Position numbers and translations under genes: made by a program. Under the pieces are notes generated by a model that saw nothing but the letters and a program-made list of their open reading frames with translations, made no database searches and was not told where the DNA came from. Below, in pieces: positions 1 to 5,036 of a DNA stretch of 5,060 nt (position 1 is the first letter of the stretch; every line of letters begins with the position of its first letter). Origin of the DNA: Bacilli bacterium (GTDB lineage: Bacteria; Bacillota_I; Bacilli_A; RFN20; CAG-288); contig CAAGIQ010000052.1 in the NCBI GenBank assembly GCA_900769965.1, forward strand, positions 1 to 5,060, read 5' to 3'.

Positions 1-126
1 GATCTTCCACCCCTCTTCATCTACCTGATGAACCAATTCTGAATCATTCACTTTATCGAAGATGCTTGTAATAGTACCTTCGTTATTGAACATAACTTTT
101 AAAGAATCGTTTTCAATATACTTCAT
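1..126 (-). CDS. Aldose 1-epimerase-like protein (LacX-type), N-terminal fragment
   Basis: Reading leftward from the ATG at 126-124, an open frame of 42 codons runs off the window edge with no stop. The visible protein begins MKYIENDSLKVMFNNEG and continues with TSIFDK and a DEEGW segment. This order (I-E-N, L-K-V, a turn with G, S-I-x-D-K, then a Trp about 40 residues in) matches my recollection of the N-terminal beta strands of LacX-like galactose mutarotases, which interconvert alpha and beta aldose anomers in the cytoplasm. The catalytic His and Glu would lie outside the window, so activity cannot be judged. The start is supported by GAGGT (on the minus strand, 135-139) about 8 nt upstream. 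It is transcribed divergently from nagA across only 47 bp, which fits a sugar-metabolism neighbourhood. Another beta-sandwich carbohydrate-binding protein is possible. Confidence 0.6.
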   Translation of the reverse strand, partial: MKYIENDSLKVMFNNEGTITSIFDKVNDSELVHQVDEEGWKI

Positions 127-173
127 AAAATAGTACCTCGATAAATAAAGTATATACCAAAGAAAGTAAAAAC
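127..173. promoter_or_regulatory. 47-bp divergent intergenic region between the epimerase-like gene and nagA
   Basis: Both divergent genes must be started from, or next to, these 47 bases. On the minus strand TATACT (149-154) is a good -10 for the leftward gene. The best -35 candidate, TTCATG (173-178, spacing 18), matches the consensus at only three positions and lies over the nagA start. The leftward leader would be about 15 nt and still include the GAGGT ribosome site at 135-139. On the plus strand TATATA (151-156) is the only -10 candidate for nagA, and I see no convincing -35. The nagA ribosome site is weak (AAAGAAAG, 159-166). No palindromic operator or catabolite-response element is obvious. 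Confidence 0.35.
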
Positions 174-1280
174 ATGAAATTAGAAAATCTAAACATTCTA
201 ACCGAAGATGGATTTATCAAAGGAAATATCTCCTTCGATGAATCGATAAAAAGCATTGAAAAAACTGATAAAGAATCTTCTCTTCTTTTAATTCCTGGCT
301 TTTTTGATATCCACACCCACGGAGGTAACGGATACGATTTCAACAACGCCTCGAGTCTAGAAGAGATGCAAGTGATACTAGATTTCTATGCGTCAAACGG
401 AGTTACAAGCGTGTTTCCAACTCTGCTTACCGATAGCGATGAAGTCACCAAAGAAAAACTTAAGATGATATATGAGTTAAGTAAAACTAATAAGATCATC
501 AAAGGTATTCACCTAGAAGGACCATTCTTAAGCGAGGAATTTAAAGGAGCTCAAGATCCTCGTTACCTCCAACCGCTTTCGATAGACAAGTTTAAAGAAT
601 ACCAAGAATGCGCTCATGGATTAGTAAAATACATAACTATAAGTCCGGAGAAAGAAGGAGTTGAAGAGTTTGTAAAATATCTTGTTTCAACTGGAGTAAC
701 AGTATCTCTAGGTCATTCAGGAGCAACTTTTGATGAGGCAACAAAGGCAATTAAAAGCGGCGCAAGAAACTTCACTCACGTCATGAATGCCATGAAGCCA
801 ATACATCAACATCACCCTTCGATTCTCGCGGCTGCTTTCTATTACGATGAATGCTATAACGAAGTAATAGTCGATGGAATTCACGTTCATAGAGAGATGG
901 TAAAGTTCATCTATAAGATCAAAGGTCAAGACAAATTTATAGGTATTACAGATTCCTTGATGGCCGCCGGCTTAAAAGATGGAGAATACCACATAGGTTC
1001 AGTCCCAATCATCGTAAAAGACAGCGATTGCAAGTTAAAAGAAAGCGGAGTAAGAGCTGGATCGACTTTAACCGCTATAAAAGGATATAAAAACTCTAAG
1101 GAATTCATAGGAATAAACGATGAAATAGCTACTAAGCTTTGGAGCTTAAACGCTGCAAAACTTCTAAAGCTAGATGATAGATACGGGTCTATCAAAGTTG
1201 GAAAAAAGGCTGACTTCATCATCTTAGATAAAGAATACAACATCAAAGAAGTTTATATAGAAGGTAAAAAAGTTTTTTAG
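174..1280 (+). CDS. nagA: N-acetylglucosamine-6-phosphate deacetylase
   Basis: This cytoplasmic amidohydrolase converts GlcNAc-6-P to glucosamine-6-P and acetate in amino-sugar and cell-wall recycling. The protein has 368 residues, slightly short of the usual 380-390, with the full family order. A small N-terminal strand domain leads to the metal site H47-T-H49 (binuclear type, as in Bacillus, unlike the HxH-lacking E. coli enzyme). E115 follows in HLEGPF, then metal ligands H181 (LGHSG) and H202 (THVMNAM), the substrate-binding DGIH (234-237), catalytic D260 (ITDS), AGSTL (295-299), and a C-terminal beta segment with G-K-K-A-D-F (343-348). By motif alignment the phosphate-contacting Arg227 of E. 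coli NagA is replaced by H213 in HQHHPS, and GAH by GAQ (125-127). The ATG at 174 has only a weak purine-rich ribosome site, but the N-terminus fits the family. It ends TAG, 12 nt before the phosphofructokinase, so the two form an operon. GalNAc-6-P deacetylase (AgaA) is the main alternative. Confidence 0.93.
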   Translation: MKLENLNILTEDGFIKGNISFDESIKSIEKTDKESSLLLIPGFFDIHTHGGNGYDFNNASSLEEMQVILDFYASNGVTSVFPTLLTDSDEVTKEKLKMIYELSKTNKIIKGIHLEGPFLSEEFKGAQDPRYLQPLSIDKFKEYQECAHGLVKYITISPEKEGVEEFVKYLVSTGVTVSLGHSGATFDEATKAIKSGARNFTHVMNAMKPIHQHHPSILAAAFYYDECYNEVIVDGIHVHREMVKFIYKIKGQDKFIGITDSLMAAGLKDGEYHIGSVPIIVKDSDCKLKESGVRAGSTLTAIKGYKNSKEFIGINDEIATKLWSLNAAKLLKLDDRYGSIKVGKKADFIILDKEYNIKEVYIEGKKVF

Positions 1281-1290
1281 AAAGGAGATA
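1281..1290 (+). promoter_or_regulatory. Strong ribosome binding site of the phosphofructokinase gene
   Basis: AAAGGAGATA lies directly after the nagA TAG stop and 5-6 nt before the ATG at 1293, a near-complete match to the 16S anti-Shine-Dalgarno. It is far stronger than the nagA site, so the downstream gene may be translated more efficiently than nagA from the same transcript. Confidence 0.8.
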
Positions 1291-1292
1291 AG

Positions 1293-2453
1293 ATGAAAAA
1301 CATTTTAATCGGACACGGTGGTGCTCCTACTAGCGTAATTAACGCTTCTCTAGCTGGGGCCATAAAAGAGATTAAACGAAGAGATTTCAAAGGTAAAATT
1401 TACGCTTCAAAGTTCGGTAGCGCTGGAATCTTAAAGGAAGAGTTGATCGATTTAACCGAAATAACAGATGAAGAGATTGAACTTCTAATAAGAACGCCAG
1501 GAAGTGCTATAGGAACTTCCCGTTTCCCACTTTATGAAAAAGAATATGAACAGATCGTTGATAACTTGATTAAACACGATATTGGCTATGTCCTTTTCAC
1601 CGGTGGAAATGGATCGATGGATACTATAGGTAACATCTATAAATACGCCAAGAAAAGAAACTACGATATCACCTGCGTTGGAATCCCAAAAACTATCGAT
1701 AACGACATCGCAGTCCTAGACCACGCACCAGGATTTATAAGCTGTGCAAAATATATCATGCAGACAGTATCAGATTGTGCTCAAGACGTCAAAGGTTTAC
1801 CTATCCACGTCTCGGTAATCGAAGTTATGGGTCGTAACGCTGGGTGGTTAGCCGCTTCTTCCGCTCTAGCTCGAACAAAGTCAGGAGACGCTCCTCACAT
1901 CATTCTCTTCCCAGAGATACCTTTCGATGAAGAGAAGTTCTTAAAAGCAGTTAAAGAAAAGCATGAAAAATATGGAGGTGTTATAGTTGTAGCCTCCGAA
2001 GGATTAAAAGATAAAGAAGGCAATCCGATAGTTCAACCTATCTATAAAACCGATAGAGCTACTTACTTTGGAGATGTCGCTAGCCACTTGCAGATGCTAA
2101 TCATCTCAAAACTTGGCATCAAAGCTCGTAGCGAAAAACCTGGTCTTATCTGTAGATGTGCTTCTTCATTAGTTAGCGAATTAGATATTAAAGAAGCTCT
2201 CGAGATGGGAAAAACTGCCGCTGCTGCCGCTCTAGATAAGATAAACGGAGTCATGGCGGGAATAAAAAGGGTTTCATCTAACCCTTATAAGACCGAATCG
2301 ATTCTCATACCTATCGAGCAAGTTATGTTAGAAGAAAGAGTTTTTCCTTCTAAATACATAAGCGAAGATCAATACGATGTAACCGAAGAGTTTATAGAGT
2401 GGATGAAACCTCTTATAGATGAACCTAGTAAAGTTATAACGTTCCTAGATTAA
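1293..2453 (+). CDS. 6-phosphofructokinase, PPi-PFK-like lineage with an ATP-type donor site
   Basis: The 386-residue protein belongs to the PfkA superfamily and phosphorylates fructose-6-P to fructose-1,6-bisphosphate in glycolysis. Visible landmarks are the phosphate-binding N-terminus HGGAPTSVINASLAG (8-22), the donor loop GGNGSMD (104-110), the catalytic loop PKTIDND (132-138, with D136 as general base), the sugar-phosphate motif EVMGR (177-181), VVASEG (232-237, E236), and CRCASS (287-292) followed by an A-rich helix. The N-terminal loop, Lys133 and the N-G-S-M-D-T pattern resemble pyrophosphate-dependent enzymes. The residue after Asn106 is Gly107, where PPi enzymes carry Asp and ATP enzymes Gly. 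I therefore infer ATP (or another nucleotide) as donor, although Lys133 leaves PPi open. Length is above the roughly 320 of E. coli PfkA. It lies 12 nt behind nagA, and its stop overlaps that of the convergent aldolase gene. Tagatose-6-P kinase activity cannot be excluded. Confidence 0.9.
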   Translation: MKNILIGHGGAPTSVINASLAGAIKEIKRRDFKGKIYASKFGSAGILKEELIDLTEITDEEIELLIRTPGSAIGTSRFPLYEKEYEQIVDNLIKHDIGYVLFTGGNGSMDTIGNIYKYAKKRNYDITCVGIPKTIDNDIAVLDHAPGFISCAKYIMQTVSDCAQDVKGLPIHVSVIEVMGRNAGWLAASSALARTKSGDAPHIILFPEIPFDEEKFLKAVKEKHEKYGGVIVVASEGLKDKEGNPIVQPIYKTDRATYFGDVASHLQMLIISKLGIKARSEKPGLICRCASSLVSELDIKEALEMGKTAAAAALDKINGVMAGIKRVSSNPYKTESILIPIEQVMLEERVFPSKYISEDQYDVTEEFIEWMKPLIDEPSKVITFLD

Positions 2454-3550
2454 GCTTCAATCTTTGTAGCATCACCGACACAGCCAAATTGAACTGTAGT
2501 TGTGAGTACGATTTCTTTAACACCCTGTTTGATAAGTGGAACTATGTCTTTAAGTTCACCTTCAAAATGGCGGTTAGCCATCAATTCAGGAATATAATCG
2601 CGTAAGTAATAACGATATTCGAAGGCTTCTTTCTTAGCTTCCATAAGTGGGAAGATCTTGCTAGTAGCCTTCTTATCTTCGTTCTTAGCGAAGTATTCAC
2701 GGATGTTTCTAGTAATAGCTAAACGGATATCGGTATCGATATTGATCTTGGAAATACCGCTTGGAATAACTTCCATAAGTTGTTCAAGAGGAATACCGTG
2801 ACCTGTTACATTACCTCCTAAAGCGTTAATTGCTTCAACAATATATTGAGGAACTAGAGAAGAACCGTGGCTAACTAAAGTACCTTCGATAGAAGAGTGA
2901 CGCATATTCTCCATAGAAGCTATAACGATCTCTTTTCTAAGCTTGACGTTATCGCCTTTAACAGCACCATGTTTAGTACCATAGCTTAAAGCTAAAGAAT
3001 CAACTTTAGTTCTAGTGAAGAAATCGACGACTGTCATCGGATTTGTATATGTAGAGGAAGCCGAGAAAACATGATCTTCAACGCCAGCTAAAACACCTAA
3101 CTCAGCCTCGACAGCTACCCCTTTCTTATGAGCGTAGTTAACAACCTTAGCAGTTAACTTGACATTATCTTCATAAGATAGAGAAGATCCATCGATCATA
3201 ACTGATGTAAATCCAGCATCGATACAAGCTTTACAAGATTCAAAGCTACGGCCGTGATCGAGATGTAAAGCAACTGGGACAGAAGATTTTAAAGCTCTTC
3301 TTTTAACAGCGTTAGCGATAAGCTTTGCACCTCTTTTTTTCTCTTCCATGGTTCCATTTAAGAAATCTGGATTACCACCGATGAAAGCGAGACCTGGTTC
3401 AGCAACTTGAATGATACAAGCGCTTCTAATCTCTTCGCAAGCTTCGATAATAGCTTCGGCTTGGCAAGGCATGTTAACGTTAAAAGCTGGATGGGCAATG
3501 CTGTGATCGCTAGCATACTTAAGAATGGTTTTTGTTGTTGTAAAAGACAT
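2450..3550 (-). CDS. fba: Class II fructose-1,6-bisphosphate aldolase
   Basis: This zinc-dependent cytoplasmic aldolase reversibly splits fructose-1,6-bisphosphate into dihydroxyacetone phosphate and glyceraldehyde-3-phosphate. The 366-residue protein shows the class II TIM-barrel signature in order. It has HPAFNVN (20-26) near the N-terminus, LHLDHG (95-100, catalytic D98 and zinc ligand H99), SVMIDGS (116-122), VEAELG (147-152), YGTKHGAVKG (190-199, zinc ligand H194), VSHGSS (226-231, zinc ligand H228) and KINIDTD (268-274). The usual LHGGSG loop reads SHGSSL, as I recall from long spirochaete/clostridial-type enzymes. It is longer than typical class IIB enzymes (about 285-310), with roughly 70-80 extra C-terminal residues after 290. 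The ATG at 3550 is preceded by AAAGGGG (minus strand, 3557-3563). It is convergent with the phosphofructokinase that makes its substrate. Tagatose-bisphosphate aldolase is an alternative, made less likely by the length and the phosphofructokinase neighbour. Confidence 0.92.
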   Translation of the reverse strand: MSFTTTKTILKYASDHSIAHPAFNVNMPCQAEAIIEACEEIRSACIIQVAEPGLAFIGGNPDFLNGTMEEKKRGAKLIANAVKRRALKSSVPVALHLDHGRSFESCKACIDAGFTSVMIDGSSLSYEDNVKLTAKVVNYAHKKGVAVEAELGVLAGVEDHVFSASSTYTNPMTVVDFFTRTKVDSLALSYGTKHGAVKGDNVKLRKEIVIASMENMRHSSIEGTLVSHGSSLVPQYIVEAINALGGNVTGHGIPLEQLMEVIPSGISKINIDTDIRLAITRNIREYFAKNEDKKATSKIFPLMEAKKEAFEYRYYLRDYIPELMANRHFEGELKDIVPLIKQGVKEIVLTTTVQFGCVGDATKIEA

Positions 3551-3585
3551 ATATATCCCCTTTCTTTATTGATGTCTACAATTTG

Positions 3586-3615
3586 ATTATATATTAGAAA
3601 AAAATAAAAGAGCAA
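3586..3615 (-). promoter_or_regulatory. Probable sigma-A promoter of fba
   Basis: On the minus strand a perfect TATAAT (3586-3591) is preceded by TTGCTC (3610-3615, four of six matches to TTGACA) with an 18-bp spacer. Transcription would start near 3579, giving a leader of about 29 nt that contains the AAAGGGG ribosome site at 3557-3563, 6 nt before the ATG. No riboswitch-sized leader is available. Confidence 0.6.
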
Positions 3616-3630
3616 AAGAAACAAAAAAAA
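3616..3630. promoter_or_regulatory. A-tract between the divergent promoters, possible UP element
   Basis: The bases between the two divergent -35 boxes are almost entirely A, including an unbroken run of eight A at 3623-3630 directly upstream of the forward -35 box, with further A-runs around 3598-3609. This is the position of an UP element that binds the RNA polymerase alpha subunit, and such tracts also bend DNA. The role is inferred from position and composition only. Confidence 0.4.
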
Positions 3631-3659
3631 TTAACAAAACACAATCGATTGAAAATAAT
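3631..3659 (+). promoter_or_regulatory. Promoter of the ECF S component / kinase operon
   Basis: TTAACA (3631-3636, five of six matches) and AATAAT (3654-3659, five of six) are separated by exactly 17 bp, an almost ideal sigma-A promoter. Transcription should start around 3666, leaving a short leader of about 27 nt with the ribosome site AAGGAG (3681-3686) 6 nt before the ATG at 3693. A second -10-like hexamer, TATACT (3659-3664), overlaps it but has no matching -35. Confidence 0.65.
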
Positions 3660-3673
3660 ATACTTTCAATCGA
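3645..3673. promoter_or_regulatory. Perfect 10-bp inverted repeat over the -10 box, probable repressor operator
   Basis: The arms TCGATTGAAA (3645-3654) and TTTCAATCGA (3664-3673) are perfectly complementary with a 9-bp A/T-rich centre. The dyad covers the end of the spacer, the -10 box and the predicted start site of the ECF S-component promoter. Because the left arm lies upstream of the expected transcript start, it is better explained as a DNA operator for a dimeric helix-turn-helix regulator than as an RNA hairpin. No regulator gene is in the window, and I do not recognise the motif as a named operator. Confidence 0.6.
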
Positions 3674-3692
3674 AAGAAAAAAGGAGAAAATT

Positions 3693-4268
3693 ATGAACAA
3701 AAGAACGATTAACATCATTTCGAAAATGACAATTTGCGCTATGTTATTAGCTTTAGGATGGGTATTACCATTCTTAACAGGTCAAATACCTCAATTTGGT
3801 AACATGTTTTTACCGATGCACTTACCAGTATTAATAGGCGGTTTCGTCCTCGGTCCATGGTATGGATTATTCTTAGGAATAGTTACTCCACTAACTAGAT
3901 CCTTACTATTCACAATGCCACCTATCTACCCTACTGCTACAAGCATGGCTTTTGAATTAGCGGCGTACGGATTCGCCTCTGGTTTACTCTTTAAACTCGC
4001 ATATAAGATGTTTAACGGAAACGACAAGAAGTTGATAATAAGTATCTACGTCGTCTTAATCATCGCTTTGATTTTCGGAAGATTAGTCTATGGATTAACT
4101 ATGTTCGTCTTAACATTTATCACTCCAGATAAAGTTAACCTTAACGGAATGATCTACATCTCCGCCACAATTTTAAATGCCTGGCCAGGTATCATTCTCC
4201 AAATTGTTCTTATCCCAGCGATTATAATCGCCTTATATAAAGCCAAGTTATTAAACCGTTATTTCTAA
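3693..4268 (+). CDS. ECF transporter S component (vitamin/precursor uptake)
   Basis: This 191-residue, very hydrophobic protein has about six predicted membrane segments (roughly 8-28, 42-64, 66-78, 84-106, 113-142 and 152-182), the size and topology of substrate-capture subunits of energy-coupling factor transporters (ECF_trnsprt family). Helix 1 carries A16-M-L-L-A20, matching the A-x-x-x-A pattern by which S components contact EcfT. The conserved-looking core FLPMHLPVLIGG (39-50), TPLTRSLLF (65-73), MPPIYPTA (75-82) and MAFELAAYG (85-93) resembles, from memory, the pantothenate-type (PanT) branch. The substrate is not certain. No EcfA or EcfT genes are adjacent, so it would share a module encoded elsewhere. 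AAGGAG (3681-3686) supports the start. It has its own promoter with an overlapping palindrome, and is separated by one base from a kinase that may phosphorylate what it imports. Confidence 0.85.
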   Translation: MNKRTINIISKMTICAMLLALGWVLPFLTGQIPQFGNMFLPMHLPVLIGGFVLGPWYGLFLGIVTPLTRSLLFTMPPIYPTATSMAFELAAYGFASGLLFKLAYKMFNGNDKKLIISIYVVLIIALIFGRLVYGLTMFVLTFITPDKVNLNGMIYISATILNAWPGIILQIVLIPAIIIALYKAKLLNRYF

Positions 4269-4269
4269 G

Positions 4270-4818
4270 ATGGACGCACTACAACAAACCTGCTCTTTTA
4301 TCGATGAAAAATTAAAAGAAAAGGAAAATATAATAATCGTAATCGAAGGTGAAATCTTAAGTGGTAAAACCTATCTTTCTCACGATTTAGAGAGTATCTA
4401 TCAAGATATCAGAGTTATTCACATGGATGATTTTTATCTAAGTAAAGATCAAAGAGGTGACACAAAAGAATATGGATTTAACATCGACAAAAAGAAGTTC
4501 ATGGATTCTATAGTCAACTCATTAGATAAAGACATCGAGTTCGAGAAATGGAGTTGCAAAACTAATAACTACTCCATCGAAGTTCTCAACAAAAAAAGAA
4601 TAACCGTAATCGAAGGAAACTACTCTTTATTAAAAGAATTCGGAGATTACTACGATTATTTAATATATCTAAACATCGATTCTTCCCTTCAACTAAGAAG
4701 GCTTGAAAAAAGAAATCCATCTAACAAGGATATGTTCTTATCCTTGTGGATTCCTTTAGCGAGAACATATTTAGAAAAAGAAGAAGTTAAGAAAAAAGCT
4801 GACCTAGTTTTAAACTAA
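4270..4818 (+). CDS. Uridine-kinase-like P-loop kinase, substrate unknown
   Basis: This 182-residue soluble protein has the phosphoribulokinase/uridine kinase fold pattern. It has a Walker A motif GEILSGKT (27-34), HMDDFYLSKDQR (51-62, where the Asp pair takes the Walker B/substrate role), IEGNYSLL (114-121), YLNID (133-137) and a basic lid RRLEKRN (143-149) followed by LWIPLARTYLE. Such proteins are usually annotated as uridine kinase, but the short length and divergent middle do not establish nucleoside specificity. Related folds include type I pantothenate kinase and nicotinamide riboside kinase. The ATG at 4270 follows the S-component stop after one base and has no separate ribosome site, so translation is probably coupled. 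From that context I infer that it phosphorylates and traps the molecule imported by the S component. The kinase fold is well supported; the substrate is not. Confidence 0.8.
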   Translation: MDALQQTCSFIDEKLKEKENIIIVIEGEILSGKTYLSHDLESIYQDIRVIHMDDFYLSKDQRGDTKEYGFNIDKKKFMDSIVNSLDKDIEFEKWSCKTNNYSIEVLNKKRITVIEGNYSLLKEFGDYYDYLIYLNIDSSLQLRRLEKRNPSNKDMFLSLWIPLARTYLEKEEVKKKADLVLN

Positions 4819-4821
4819 GTT

Positions 4822-4830
4822 TGCTATACT
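4822..4830 (+). promoter_or_regulatory. Extended -10 promoter immediately upstream of rqcH
   Basis: TGCTATACT fits the extended -10 pattern (TG, one base, then TATACT at 4825-4830), which can work without a strong -35. None is present at 16-18 bp; CTGACC at 4799-4804 is 20 bp away. Initiation 7-9 nt downstream would fall at about 4837-4839, practically on the ATG, so the transcript would have little or no leader. Confidence 0.5.
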
Positions 4831-4838
4831 AAATGAGT

Positions 4839-5036
4839 ATGGCTATCGATAATCTTGCATTAAAGAAAATCACTTTAGATTTAGAAGAAGAATTAGTCGG
4901 GGCGTTCTTCGATAAACCTTTTGCTCTTTCTACCAATCAGTTTGCTCTTCCATATCACTCTGGAAAAAACGAGGAGAATAAAGGAAGAGGTAGTCTCATC
5001 TTCTCTTTAGATGGTACTAATCCTTTCGTGTGCTAT
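4839..5036 (+). CDS. rqcH: RqcH / NFACT (FbpA-like) protein, N-terminal fragment
   Basis: The frame is open for 66 codons and then passes into adapter sequence, so the 3' part is missing. The start MAIDN, followed by L-x-x-I-x-x-D-L, L-V-G-A-F-F-D-K-P, then GRGSLIFSLDGTNPF, follows the N-terminal pattern of NFACT proteins (typically MAxDG, LVGgRIdKI, then a strand with LLIS). RqcH binds stalled 60S-like 50S ribosomal subunits with peptidyl-tRNA and adds C-terminal alanine tails that target nascent chains for degradation. Such genes were formerly called fibronectin-binding proteins. The catalytic and coiled-coil parts would lie beyond the end. An in-frame ATG at 4833 is possible, but MAIDN at 4839 fits the family better. 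There is no Shine-Dalgarno sequence. Translating past 5036 gives the spurious tail RSEEHTSE, which is adapter. The family call rests on about 60 residues. Confidence 0.6.

Noticed and set aside
1..13. Adapter remnant at the left edge (GATCTTCC looks similar to an adapter end)
   Set aside because: It differs from the adapter, which has CTTCCGATCT, and it translates in frame as a plausible continuation of the epimerase-like protein.
113..346. A 77-codon minus-strand frame opposite the start of nagA
   Set aside because: It lies antisense to the conserved nagA N-terminus, has no family resemblance, and overlaps the better supported epimerase-like start at 126. It is a shadow frame.
717..1246. 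Two further minus-strand frames inside nagA
   Set aside because: Both are fully antisense to conserved NagA motifs, have no ribosome binding site and no recognisable domain.
2256..2290. Possible intrinsic terminator or hairpin near AAAAGGGTTTCATCTAACCCTT in the phosphofructokinase gene
   Set aside because: AAGGGTT and AACCCTT pair, but the element is well inside the coding region, no T-run follows, and the reading frame and conserved C-terminus continue.
3358..3624. An 88-codon minus-strand frame running through the fba start and its promoter region
   Set aside because: It overlaps fba in another frame, begins upstream of the perfect TATAAT of the fba promoter, and its composition simply reflects A/T-rich promoter DNA.
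3597..3640. A-rich repetitive-looking stretch as a repeat array or mobile-element end
   Set aside because: It is simple A-rich sequence between two divergent promoters, without repeat units, terminal inverted repeats or target duplications.
3551..3692. Riboswitch or T-box leader upstream of the ECF S component
   Set aside because: Vitamin transporters often have one, but the predicted transcript start is only about 27 nt before the ATG and the only dyad lies partly upstream of it. There is no room for an aptamer.
174..4818. Reassignment of TGA to tryptophan, suggested by the absence of TGA stops
   Set aside because: Every Trp codon I checked is TGG and none of the genes contains an in-frame TGA. 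With only five complete genes, lack of TGA stops fits AT-rich TAA preference.
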